DNA of 64,000 bases from Bin52 sp965243345 (lineage in GTDB: Bacteria > Pseudomonadota > Alphaproteobacteria > Thalassobaculales > Thalassobaculaceae), in NCBI GenBank assembly GCA_965243345.1, contig CBDEUR010000003.1, positions 3,844,001 to 3,908,000 on the forward strand, in the 5' to 3' direction. Below, piece after piece: positions 34,509 through 42,256 of the stretch. Under the pieces are notes generated by a model. The model saw only the letters and a program-made list of their open reading frames with translations, was not told where the DNA came from and did no database searches. Numbering within the stretch: position 1 is the first letter of the stretch; every line of letters starts with the position of its first letter. The position numbers and the translations under genes were made by a program.

Positions 34509-35063
34509 ATGGCGGTGCCGATGGAAGGCATTTCCGTCGCAATTCGCGTCGATGCAATACAGGCTCGGTATACCGGAGGATGGAAGGCGTTTGCAGCGAA
34601 CGCTCCCAGCGCCACGCTTTGCCGGGATGGGGAGCTCGCCCCCGGGGGCTTCATGGCACCACAGGACACGCAAGCCCTTGTTGAAACCCTCGAGGATCGA
34701 GGGTTGACCTGCCTGGATGGCGGGATGGCGCACGACATGCCGGTGGTGGATCAGCTGCGGGGCCCGGTGGCGTCCTGTGACACGATCGAATGCGAGTCCC
34801 TTGACCTGGAAGACTGCCCGGAGCGTCGGGTGTTGACGGAGCGTCTGAAAGGGAGTGCGCAGGAACTGACGTACACGCCGGATGAGCGGACGTTCGAAGC
34901 GTCCCTGACCCGCTCGTTTGGCTTCGTGCCCGAAGGACACCTGGACAGGGGTCTGGCGTTCCTGCGTCACGAGAACGGTCTGGAGGTGTACCTCGACACG
35001 GTCACGGGCAAGGCCGTCGAACACCGAGCAGCGGGCATTCCGCGTGAAGGCTGGCCCGGGTAG
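34509..35063 (+). CDS. Conserved protein of unknown function
   Basis: I do not recognise a function. The protein has about 184 residues from ATG 34509 (an alternative is ATG 34521). Its pattern looks like a real family: VAIRVDAIQARYTGGWKAF, TLCRDGELAPGGFMAPQDTQ, VVDQLRGPVASCDTIECESL, and RSFGFVPEGHLDRGLAFLRHENGLEVYLDTVTGK near the end. There is no signal peptide or membrane segment. Alternating aromatic/acidic patches suggest a small soluble globular protein. It is the first gene after tRNA-Arg, next to toxin-antitoxin relics, so it is probably accessory. Confidence 0.7.
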   Translation: MAVPMEGISVAIRVDAIQARYTGGWKAFAANAPSATLCRDGELAPGGFMAPQDTQALVETLEDRGLTCLDGGMAHDMPVVDQLRGPVASCDTIECESLDLEDCPERRVLTERLKGSAQELTYTPDERTFEASLTRSFGFVPEGHLDRGLAFLRHENGLEVYLDTVTGKAVEHRAAGIPREGWPG

Positions 35064-35065
35064 CG

Positions 35066-35276
35066 GATCCGGTGCAGCGGGCAGCACGCGCCAGACATCA
35101 ACTGCCGCTTCTCTCTCCACGCGGAAATCCGGTCTCGGGAACATCCGGCCCGTGCGCGGGGCGGGGCGGTCCGCCCGTTGGCGGATCGCCGGTCCGGAGG
35201 CAGGCATCTTCCACCGCAGCGATGAAGTCCGGGGCAACCGCTTCCCCTGCCTCGACCGGACAGTCAGGCCTTCATC
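35066..35276 (-). pseudogene. Decayed parE-like toxin gene
   Basis: Two reading frames together match the intact ParE encoded at 36945-37265. One frame gives AVAPDFIAAVEDACLRTGDP, matching VAALDFIDSVREACRRIGDQ. After a frameshift and loss of roughly nine codons, another frame gives FRVEREAAVDVWRVLPAAPD, matching FRVVREADIDVWRVLHGARD. The N-terminus is lost behind an in-frame stop. DNA identity is obvious in GCAGCACGCGCCAGACATC (both copies). No matching antitoxin gene was found beside it. Confidence 0.8.
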
Positions 35277-35279
35277 GGC

Positions 35280-35708
35280 TCACAAGTGACGAAGGGTCTC
35301 CCAACGTCCTGATATGACGCCATTATCGGGCCGGCAGTCCCGGTTCTGGCCTGTCATGCCCATGGGAACACTGCGGTCGCGGTTGACCTGAAGGAGCTCA
35401 AGGGCGCGGGTCTGCAGCCTGGTCCGCTGCGTGGCGATGTCAGTGCTTTCCCTGTTGGCACCAGGCAGGCGGACGACATTGACGACGACGCTCGCGAGAT
35501 CGTCGATGAGGGTGCGCACGCTGTGCACCGGCAGACCGTCGGGGGCGACCCTTGCCTGCGCCTGGCACCTGGCCGACGGCGAGGCCCGGGCCTTCTCGAC
35601 CGGTGTCGGCGCCAGGCAGCGCGGGCAGCAACGGTATCACTGGCCTGTCGCCGGTGTCGCAGACCGCGTGGCGCTTCGGGTCGAGGCCGGCGCTCTCCGT
35701 GTCCTCGC
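35280..35708 (-). pseudogene. Possible transposase C-terminal remnant and surrounding spacer
   Basis: The minus-strand frame ending at 35280 reads APDGLPVHSVRTLIDDLASV, followed by VRLPGANRES and TRLQTRALELLQV. This ending resembles the C-terminus of IS transposases (the LQxRALELL pattern). Upstream the frame breaks before the oxidoreductase gene. No terminal inverted repeats or target duplication were seen. The rest of the stretch has no supported gene. Confidence 0.4.
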
Positions 35709-36674
35709 TCACGCGACCGCCGGGGTCACGGTCCGGCCGGTCAGGGCGGACTCGGTCGCGGCCTCGGCCAGCAGCAGGGCGGCGAGACCGTCCGTGCCGT
35801 CCGGCGACAGCGCGCCACCGCTCTCGAGTGCGGTGATGAAGGCGTCGAGTTCGGCCTGATAGGCATGGGCGAAGCGCGCCTGGAAATGAATGCCGGCCTG
35901 GGCTTCGCGTGTCTCCGTCCAGTTGTCGGCGCTCAGCCTGCCGGCGCTGCCATGCAGTTCCAGCCTCGGACCATGGCCATAGACGGCACGGCGGGAATTG
36001 ACGATCTGGCACAGCATGCCGCCGGCGGTGCGCAGCGTCGTCACGGCGCTGTCCCAGTCCCCGGCCGCGCCGATCACCGGGTCGATCTGGCAACTGCCGG
36101 CGGCCTGGACCGCAACCACCGGCTCATCCAGCAGCCAGCGGGCGAGATCCAGATCATGGATCGTCATGTCGCGGAAGATGCCGCCGGAACGCGCGATGTA
36201 GTCCGGCGAGGGAGGGGTCGGATCCAGGCTGCGGATTGTCAGGATTTCCAGCCTGCCGATCTCGCCGGAGCGCAGCCGCGCCACCAGATCGGAAAAGGGC
36301 GGGTGAAAGCGGCGGTTGAAGGCCACCATCAGCTGCCCGCCGGCGCGTTCAACCGTCTCCACGCAGCGTCGGGCCCGCGCCGCATCCAGATCGATCGGCT
36401 TCTCGCACAGCACCGCCTTGCCGGCAGCCACCGCCTGTTCCACCAGATCGGCATGGGTATCGGTGGACGCGCCGATCAGCACCGCGTCGATGGCGGGATC
36501 GCCCATGATCTCGGTGACGCTGCGGACCGGGGCGCCGGTTTCGGCGGCCACGGCCAACGCCGTCGCCGTCGCCGGATCGGCGATCGCGGCCAGGTCGGCG
36601 CGCTCGTGGGAGGCGACGTTGCGAGCATGGATGGAGCCCATCCGGCCCACCCCGATGACGGCGATCGCGATCAT
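35709..36674 (-). CDS. Gfo/Idh/MocA oxidoreductase, inositol 2-dehydrogenase-like
   Basis: An NAD(P)-dependent dehydrogenase of sugars or cyclitols. ATG 36674 gives 321 residues. The Rossmann motif is MIAIAVIGVGRMGSIHARNV, followed by VLCEKPIDLD with the catalytic lysine and the C-terminal sheet domain with GGIFRDMTIHDLDLARWLL (active-site Asp and His). The closest family by eye is myo-inositol 2-dehydrogenase (IolG). It is isolated among mobile-type remnants, not in an iol operon. Confidence 0.9.
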   Translation of the reverse strand: MIAIAVIGVGRMGSIHARNVASHERADLAAIADPATATALAVAAETGAPVRSVTEIMGDPAIDAVLIGASTDTHADLVEQAVAAGKAVLCEKPIDLDAARARRCVETVERAGGQLMVAFNRRFHPPFSDLVARLRSGEIGRLEILTIRSLDPTPPSPDYIARSGGIFRDMTIHDLDLARWLLDEPVVAVQAAGSCQIDPVIGAAGDWDSAVTTLRTAGGMLCQIVNSRRAVYGHGPRLELHGSAGRLSADNWTETREAQAGIHFQARFAHAYQAELDAFITALESGGALSPDGTDGLAALLLAEAATESALTGRTVTPAVA

Positions 36675-36944
36675 GTTCCCTCCCCGGCGGCGTCCGCCGC
36701 CTCCGCTTCGCCGTCGCCAAGAGGCGGACGACGTGTGCGGTCGGGGACAGCGTACAGGAAGCACCGGGACTGGCGAAGCAGGCGATCGGCGCCGCATTGT
36801 TCCCGAAACTCCCGGAGACGCCGGGGCACGGCACCAGGGACAGGCGGGCCTTCGTGACCGCGTTCAGGGCGATCTGCGCGGCGGGCGGCGAGACAGGAGA
36901 CCATATGCCCCGTGCCCTGCCGACGGGGCCGCCTTCGTCACCCC
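36675..36944. other. Spacer between oxidoreductase and parE
   Basis: This 270-base stretch has no supported gene. Minus-strand frames read GSFGNNAAPIACFASPG and similar sequence without a known domain. Confidence 0.4.
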
Positions 36945-37265
36945 TCACGTCGGCTCACGCATCCGCATCGGACTGTCCCGCGCCCCGTGCAGCACGCGCC
37001 AGACATCGATATCCGCCTCTCTCACCACGCGGAAAACCAGGTACGGGAAATTCCCCACCGCCCGGATGCGCAGTCCGGAAATGTCCGGCTCGCGCGCGTC
37101 GCGGGGCGACCCGCCCGCTGGCTGGTCGCCGATCCGGCGGCAGGCTTCTCGCACCGAATCGATGAAGTCCAGGGCGGCCACCTTCCCTTCCTCGGCCGGA
37201 TACCGCCCGACCGCCTCGTCGATGATCGCGCCGCGCGCGCGAAGGACGGACGGCTTGCCGCTCAC
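36945..37265 (-). CDS. parE: ParE/RelE-family toxin
   Basis: The toxin half of a type II toxin-antitoxin pair, 106 residues. It has the RelE/ParE pattern: ARGAIIDEAVGRYPAEEGKVAALDF, then RRIGDQPAGGSPR, then IRAVGNFPYLVFRVVREADIDVWRVLHGARD. ParE members poison DNA gyrase, whereas RelE members cut mRNA; the pairing with a ParD-like antitoxin favours the former. GTG 37265 overlaps the parD stop (GTGA). A decayed relative lies 1.7 kb away. Confidence 0.9.
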   Translation of the reverse strand: MSGKPSVLRARGAIIDEAVGRYPAEEGKVAALDFIDSVREACRRIGDQPAGGSPRDAREPDISGLRIRAVGNFPYLVFRVVREADIDVWRVLHGARDSPMRMREPT

Positions 37266-37474
37266 TGCCGGAGGGATTCACCGAGCCGGTCGAAATGGTC
37301 CTGATCGGCCGCGACCGCCTGCCCGGATGCCGCCCCCTCGAGAAGCAATTGGCGCAGATGCTGGCGGTCCCTGCGAATCAGCTCGCGGATGTGCTCGCCC
37401 GGGCCAGCGTGGCCGCGGGCGCGTGCCTGATCATTCACGAAGACCCCGGGGTCTTCGGGCAGCGAGATGCTCAT
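37262..37474 (-). CDS. parD: ParD-like antitoxin
   Basis: The antitoxin of the pair, 70 residues, from ATG 37474. It begins MSISLPEDPGVFVNDQARARG, the short strand and first helix of a ribbon-helix-helix domain, followed by GPGEHIRELIRRDRQHLRQL, and ends in a charged tail that would wrap the toxin. It lies first in the operon, as expected for autoregulation. Confidence 0.85.
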   Translation of the reverse strand: MSISLPEDPGVFVNDQARARGHAGPGEHIRELIRRDRQHLRQLLLEGAASGQAVAADQDHFDRLGESLRQ

Positions 37475-37622
37475 GTTGCCCGTCGTGCGACACCACTGTC
37501 ATTGGCACGGTTTGGCAAGATACGCCGGCACGCGAACAGCATGGCAGGACGGTTGAGGGCCGCCAGGCCCGGTAGCAGGCCGACCTCCCCGCCCGCATGG
37601 GCACCTCCGGGCATGCCGCATT

Positions 37623-38045
37623 TCAGTCCAGTCTTCCCCAGTCGGTGACCCGTGTTGCGGCAATGCAGATCAGCAGGCTCTCCTCGAGCCGCATGTCGCG
37701 GTACTGGCGGTAGCGCCGGCGCAGGGCTGCAATCGCGCCCGTGTGGGCGGCGCCCGTCGCAACCAGGGTGGCGGCTCCCCGCACCATGACCCAGCCAAGC
37801 CGCGACCAGTCGGAATGGTCGTAGTGATCGACCACGAGTGCGGCGTACGGGTTGGCCGTGATGTTCCGTACCCGGGCGAGGCGGCGGGGCGCGACCGTCT
37901 TCGGCTTCTCGTCGAGCGCGATCCAGACCGCCGGGCCATCCAGTGCGTAGCACACCGGCACCACGTGCGGCCGGCCGGCCGGCGAGGTGGTCGCGAGACG
38001 ACCGACACGGCCGTTCTCCAGGAACCGTTGCTGTCGGGGCGTCAC
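37623..38045 (-). CDS. Split-barrel flavoprotein of the PPOX class (FMN or F420)
   Basis: A small pyridoxamine-5'-phosphate-oxidase-fold protein, 140 residues from GTG 38045. It reads RFLENGRVGRLATTSPAGRP, then HVVPVCYALDGPAVWIALDE, then NPYAALVVDHYDHSDWSRLGWVMVRGAA. The sequence resembles the predicted F420-dependent subgroup, but the cofactor cannot be decided here. The GTG overlaps the stop of the ABC permease (GTGA), so it is the third gene of an ATPase-permease-flavoprotein operon. Confidence 0.88.
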   Translation of the reverse strand: MTPRQQRFLENGRVGRLATTSPAGRPHVVPVCYALDGPAVWIALDEKPKTVAPRRLARVRNITANPYAALVVDHYDHSDWSRLGWVMVRGAATLVATGAAHTGAIAALRRRYRQYRDMRLEESLLICIAATRVTDWGRLD

Positions 38046-38842
38046 TCTCCCACCTGCAGCAGCTTGCCATTCGCCCGCGCGCTGGCAAAGGCGGCAGCGA
38101 ACACCGTGGCGCCAATGGCGAGGTAGATCACGTTGACCACCACCGCGCCGGCCAGGAGGTCGGCGCGGAAGACGCCGTCGACCATGACGGCGCGCATGCC
38201 CTCGAACACGTAGGCGGACGGCGTCGCCCAGGCGACCGGCTGGAGCCAGTCGGGCAGCGTGGCCACCGGGTAGTACACCGCGCTGATCGGCGCAAAGGCA
38301 AAGATCGCGACCCAGGCAAGACTCTCCGCGCCCAGCCCGAACCGGATCACCATCGCGGTGACCGTCATTCCGATGCCCCAGCCCATGACGCTCAGGCACG
38401 TGAAGAAGGCAACGACGCCCGGGCCGTAGGAAAGCACAGAGAACTCGAACAGGACCCATGCCAGCACCCAGGACGGCGCGAGGCCGATGCAGGTACGCAC
38501 GAGGCTCATGATCATCGCCGCCCCGATCATCTCCCACGGCCGGAGCGGGCTGACGAACAGGTGTCCGAGGTTGCGCGACCACATCTCCTCGAGGAAACAG
38601 AGCGAGAATCCCATCTGGCCCCGGAACAGCACGTCCCACAGCAGTACCGCCCCGATGAGCACGCCGGCCGCGTTGGCGACCCAGGTCGAATGCCCGACGA
38701 AGAACTGGGTCACGAACCCCCAGACCACCATCTGCACCGTCGGCCAGTAGGCCAGTTCGAGAATGCGCGGCCACGACCCGCGCAACAGGTACATGTATCG
38801 CCGGACCAGCGCGAACATGCGCCGCGCCGCGCTGCCGTTCAC
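38042..38842 (-). CDS. ABC-2 type transporter permease
   Basis: An inner-membrane permease of about 266 residues with six hydrophobic segments, for example WPTVQMVVWGFVTQFFVG, GVLIGAVLLWDVLFRG, WVAIFAFAPISAVYYPVATL and VNVIYLAIGATVFAAAFAS. GTG 38842 overlaps the ATPase stop (GTGA); an internal ATG nearby (MFALVRRYMYLLRGSW) is an alternative. The partner ATPase is directly upstream. The substrate is unknown; relatives export drugs or lipids. Confidence 0.9.
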   Translation of the reverse strand: MNGSAARRMFALVRRYMYLLRGSWPRILELAYWPTVQMVVWGFVTQFFVGHSTWVANAAGVLIGAVLLWDVLFRGQMGFSLCFLEEMWSRNLGHLFVSPLRPWEMIGAAMIMSLVRTCIGLAPSWVLAWVLFEFSVLSYGPGVVAFFTCLSVMGWGIGMTVTAMVIRFGLGAESLAWVAIFAFAPISAVYYPVATLPDWLQPVAWATPSAYVFEGMRAVMVDGVFRADLLAGAVVVNVIYLAIGATVFAAAFASARANGKLLQVGE

Positions 38843-39591
38843 GCCGCCTCTCCCTCGGGCGTGGCCCGATCGCGGGCAATGTCGAGGAATACGTCCTCGA
38901 GCGTGCTGCGGCCATAGCGGGCAAGCAGGTTGCTCGGGCTTCCCCGGTCCACGATTGCGCCTGCCCGCATCATGAGCACGCGATCGCACAGCCGCTCGAC
39001 CTCTGCCATGTTGTGCGAGGCGAGCAGGATCGTCGCGCCCTCCGCCCGTGCATAGTCCTCGAGGTAGGTGCGGACCCAGTCCGCGCTGTCAGGATCGAGC
39101 GACGCCGTCGGCTCGTCGAGCAGCAGGACGCGGGGGCGGTTGATCAGGGCCTTGGCCAGTGCCACCCGGGTCTTCTGTCCCGCCGAGAGCTGTCCGGTCC
39201 GCCGCCCCAGCAGCTCCGCGAGATCCAGCGCCCCGGCAAGCTCCTCGATGCGTTGGCGCGGCTGCGGCACCCCGTAGAGATCGGCATAGACGCGAAGGTT
39301 CTCGCGCACCGACAGCCGGTGCGGCAGGTCGACGTAGGGCGAGGAGAAGTTCATCGTCGGCAGCGCCCGGTACCGGTCGGCCACCATGTCGACGCCATGG
39401 ATGCGGACCTCGCCCGAACTCGGCGTGAGCAGGCCCAGCAGCATCGAGATCGTGGTGGTCTTGCCGGCGCCGTTCCCGCCCAGAAGCGCGCTGACGCGTC
39501 CCTCCTCGACGGCAAAGCTGATCCCGCGAACCGCCGTGATGTCACCAAACCGCTTGGTGAGTGCGCGCACGCTGATCGCGGGCGTGGTCAT
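38839..39591 (-). CDS. ABC transporter ATP-binding protein
   Basis: The ATPase of the ABC-2 exporter, 250 residues from ATG 39591 (MTTPAISVRALTKRFGDITA). Walker A is GGNGAGKTTT, the signature LSAGQKTRVALAKAL and Walker B VLLLDEPTASLD, with the H-loop ASHNMAEVERLCD. The longer open frame upstream overlaps the secB promoter region and is not conserved in type. It is divergent from secB, sharing a 139-base gap. Confidence 0.93.
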   Translation of the reverse strand: MTTPAISVRALTKRFGDITAVRGISFAVEEGRVSALLGGNGAGKTTTISMLLGLLTPSSGEVRIHGVDMVADRYRALPTMNFSSPYVDLPHRLSVRENLRVYADLYGVPQPRQRIEELAGALDLAELLGRRTGQLSAGQKTRVALAKALINRPRVLLLDEPTASLDPDSADWVRTYLEDYARAEGATILLASHNMAEVERLCDRVLMMRAGAIVDRGSPSNLLARYGRSTLEDVFLDIARDRATPEGEAA

Positions 39592-39730
39592 GAACCGGTC
39601 ACCGGGCAAGAGGATTTGCGGCGCAACCATAGGCGGGCCGGTCGGGGCGGGCAAGCCGGCGCGGCGGTTGTGGACGGCCCGGATCCGTGCTACCCCGCCG
39701 CCGCCTGTTCCCCAGTCCGGCGAGGCCACC

Positions 39731-40210
39731 ATGAGCGACACACAGCCCGTCCAGGAGACCGGCGAAGACATCCGGTTCCTGGTGGCGGCGCAGTACATCA
39801 AGGACCTGTCGTTCGAGAGCCCCGGCGCTCCGCACAGCCTGCAGCCGAACGAGGTGGCGCCGCAGATCAACGTGCAGGTCGACATGGCCGCGACTGCGGT
39901 TGGGGAGAACGGGCACGAGGTGGCGTTGTCGCTCACGGTCGATGCCAGGAGGGGGGAAGAGCAGCTGTTCCTGGTCGAGCTGACCTACGCCGGGATATTC
40001 GTGATCACCGGGGTTCCGGAAACCGGGCTGCGCCCGCTGCTCCTGATCGAAGGTCCGAAGCTCCTGTTCCCGTTCGCGCGCAGCGTCATTTCGGCAGCCG
40101 TGCGCGACGGCGGATTTCCGCCGTTGCTGCTGCAGCCGGTCGACTTCGCCGCCCTTTACCGCCAGTCGCTCGACGGCGGCGTCAGTCCCGAAGCCACACC
40201 GGATCCCTGA
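39731..40210 (+). CDS. secB: Protein-export chaperone SecB
   Basis: A homotetrameric chaperone that keeps preproteins unfolded for SecA. It has 159 residues from ATG 39731. Landmarks are IRFLVAAQYIKDLSFESPGA, LTVDARRGEEQLFLVELTYAGIF and LLIEGPKLLFPFARSVISAAVRDGGFPPLLLQPVDFAALY. It is convergent with dnaQ, the two coding sequences overlapping by 29 bases at their 3' ends. Confidence 0.97.
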   Translation: MSDTQPVQETGEDIRFLVAAQYIKDLSFESPGAPHSLQPNEVAPQINVQVDMAATAVGENGHEVALSLTVDARRGEEQLFLVELTYAGIFVITGVPETGLRPLLLIEGPKLLFPFARSVISAAVRDGGFPPLLLQPVDFAALYRQSLDGGVSPEATPDP

Positions 40211-40859
40211 TCTGCTCCAGCAACTGCCGGTGCGCGGCCCGCTCGGCGTCGCTCGCGCTCCAGCTGCGCGCCGCCCGCGGCCCGGCTTCCCCTCCGCCTG
40301 CCTCCATCGGACCCGGAACCGCGGGCCCGCCCAGGTCGAGTGACTGCTGCCGGCCGCCGCACAGGTGCAGGTAGACCTCCGCCAGCAGGCGCGCATCCAC
40401 CCGGGCCCCGTGCTTCTCGCGGTCCGCGGTATCGATCGCGAACCGCCGGCACAGGGCGTCGAGGTTCGCCGGCGCGCCCGGGAACCGCGACCGGGCAAGC
40501 TGCAGGGTGTCGACGGCGCGGCCGGCGTCGAACGGCGGGTAGCCGGCATCGGTGAGTTCCATGTTGAGGAACGCAAGGTCGAATGCGGCGTTGTGAATGA
40601 CCAGGTCGTCATCGCCGATGAAGGCCAGGAGCTCGTCGACCCGCTCGGCAAAGATCGGGTGGTCAGCCAGGAAATCGTTCGTCAGTCCGTGGATCTCGTA
40701 GGCTCCCGCCTCGATCTCCCGCTCCGGGTTGAAGTAGCAGTGATACTCCCGCCCGGTCGGCACGAGGTTGACCAGTTCGACCGCCCCGATCTCCACGATC
40801 CGGTGTCCCAGGGATGTGTCGAGACCGGTGGTCTCGGTGTCGAGCACGATCATCCGCAT
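40182..40859 (-). CDS. dnaQ: DNA polymerase III epsilon subunit (3'-5' exonuclease)
   Basis: The proofreading subunit of the replicase, 225 residues. The DEDDh residues are visible: Asp and Glu in IVLDTETTGLD, Asp in HNAAFDLAFLN, and His and Asp in KHGARVDARLLAEVY. ATG 40859 (MRMIVLDTETTG) after AGGAGGAGGA fits the usual start; ATG 40853, overlapping the coaE stop as ATGA, is an alternative. The order coaE-dnaQ on one strand with secB opposite is typical near alphaproteobacterial origins. Confidence 0.97.
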   Translation of the reverse strand: MRMIVLDTETTGLDTSLGHRIVEIGAVELVNLVPTGREYHCYFNPEREIEAGAYEIHGLTNDFLADHPIFAERVDELLAFIGDDDLVIHNAAFDLAFLNMELTDAGYPPFDAGRAVDTLQLARSRFPGAPANLDALCRRFAIDTADREKHGARVDARLLAEVYLHLCGGRQQSLDLGGPAVPGPMEAGGGEAGPRAARSWSASDAERAAHRQLLEQIRDPVWLRD

Positions 40860-41452
40860 CTCGATCTCCTCCTCCTGCCTGCCAGCCATCTCGCGAGTTC
40901 CCGGCTGGTTGCCGCCAGGCCCAGGCCCGAGTGGATGACGACGTCCGCGCGCCGGCGTTTCGCCCGGTCCGGCATCTGCCGGCGCAGGATGTCTGCAAAT
41001 CGCTGCGGTGTCATTCCCGGTCTTGCCAGCACCCGCTGGCGCTGCAGGTATGCCGGGGCCGTGACCACGAGTACCGTGTCGCACACCGCGTCGCCCCCGC
41101 TTTCGAACAGCAGAGGGACGTCAAGCACCACCAGCCGCGAGCGCCGCCGCCTGTGCCGTGCCAGAAACCGGTCCCGGTCGGCGCGGACCAGCGGATGGAC
41201 GATCGCTTCAAGCTGGCGCAGGCGCCCGGTATCCCCGATCACCAGCGCGCCAAGGCGGTTCCTGTCAACGCCGCCGTCGCTGATCGCGCCCGGAAAGGCC
41301 CGTCCGACCGGCGCGACCGCCGCGCCGCCGCGGGCAAACAGCCGGTGGACGCAGGCATCCGCGTCGTGCACCGGGACCCCTGCGCGTCCGAGCAGGCGTG
41401 CAACAGTACTCTTGCCCATGGCGATGGAGCCGGTAAGACCGACGATTTCCAT
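40850..41452 (-). CDS. coaE: Dephospho-CoA kinase
   Basis: Phosphorylates dephospho-CoA in the last step of coenzyme A synthesis. In 200 residues it has the P-loop GLTGSIAMGKSTVARLL, the conserved VHDADACVHRLF, the region HPLVRADRDRFLARH, and VLDVPLLFESGGD. The stop overlaps the dnaQ start. Upstream, in place of the aroE gene often found between maf and coaE, there is a 184-base gap with a hairpin. Confidence 0.95.
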   Translation of the reverse strand: MEIVGLTGSIAMGKSTVARLLGRAGVPVHDADACVHRLFARGGAAVAPVGRAFPGAISDGGVDRNRLGALVIGDTGRLRQLEAIVHPLVRADRDRFLARHRRRRSRLVVLDVPLLFESGGDAVCDTVLVVTAPAYLQRQRVLARPGMTPQRFADILRRQMPDRAKRRRADVVIHSGLGLAATSRELARWLAGRRRRSRCG

Positions 41453-41478
41453 CCCCGGAACCGCGGCCTAAGCCGCGT

Positions 41479-41501
41479 GCCGAAACGGGGCGCGTTTCGG
41501 C
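41479..41501. terminator. 9-bp palindromic hairpin between maf and coaE
   Basis: GCCGAAACG and CGTTTCGGC form a perfect 9-bp stem with a 5-base loop, in the gap between the maf stop and the coaE start. No T-run follows on the minus strand, so it is a weak candidate for intrinsic termination; it could instead be an mRNA-processing or protein-binding palindrome. Confidence 0.4.
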
Positions 41502-41636
41502 TTCATCGGGAGATTTTCGCGGGCAGCCGGTGCTCCGGTTCCGTGCGACATGCGTCCCGCGATACCGTCCCGAAGGCCGGCGGAAGGCCTTTTCCTCCGG
41601 CCCGGACAGGCGGGATCGTTCAACGAAATCACGGCG

Positions 41637-42254
41637 CTAGTCCTCGATCATCCGCTGCCGGCGCAACCAGGCAAGCAACGGCAAAAGTGGCAGGCCCATG
41701 ATGGTAAACCAGTCCCCCTCGACCGCGCTGAACAGGTGACTGCCCGTGCCCTCGAGCCGATATCCCCCGACCGAACCGGCAAGGTCATGCGCGTCCGCGG
41801 CAAGGTAGCGTTCGAGGAACCGTTCACCAAGCGGTCGCATGGCAAGACGGGCGGTATCCACCGCCTGCCAGAGCACCGCACCGCCGCGGCACGCCGCGAC
41901 CGCGCTCGTGAGGGTGTGACTCGTCCCGGCCAGTGCCGCGAGCTGGCTGCGCAGCACCGCGGGGGTTTCCGGCTTGCCCAGCCAGCGGCCCCGGTGCTCG
42001 AGAAGCTGGTCCGCTCCCAGCACCACCGCGCCTGGATGCGCCCGGCTCACCTGAACGGCCTTGGCCGCTGCAATGGCACGGGCGGCATCCGGGGTGGCGG
42101 TGCCCTCCTGTTCGAGGCCTGCGCGCAGTGCCGGTTCGTCGACCTGTGCCGGAATGATGCGGAAGACGAGCCCGGCGTCACGCAGCAGGCGGGCCCGGGT
42201 CGGGCTTGCCGATGCGAGCACCAGGTCGGCGGTCCCGCGCGTCAGTGTCGTCAC
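41637..42254 (-). CDS. maf: Maf-family nucleotide pyrophosphatase
   Basis: A nucleoside-triphosphate pyrophosphatase that removes modified or canonical pyrimidine nucleotides. It has 205 residues starting at GTG 42254. The signature LVLASASPTRARLLRDAGL is followed by the catalytic region VLGADQLLEHRGRWLGKPE and DLAGSVGGYRLEGTGSHLFSAVEGDWFTIMGLPLLPLL. It follows the PEP-synthase regulator at 2 bases. Confidence 0.94.
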   Translation of the reverse strand: MTTLTRGTADLVLASASPTRARLLRDAGLVFRIIPAQVDEPALRAGLEQEGTATPDAARAIAAAKAVQVSRAHPGAVVLGADQLLEHRGRWLGKPETPAVLRSQLAALAGTSHTLTSAVAACRGGAVLWQAVDTARLAMRPLGERFLERYLAADAHDLAGSVGGYRLEGTGSHLFSAVEGDWFTIMGLPLLPLLAWLRRQRMIED

Positions 42255-42256
42255 CC

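Noticed and set aside
37471..38115. 214-codon minus frame overlapping the flavoprotein gene
   Set aside because: The alternative frame has the split-barrel motifs and GTGA coupling to the permease; this one does not.
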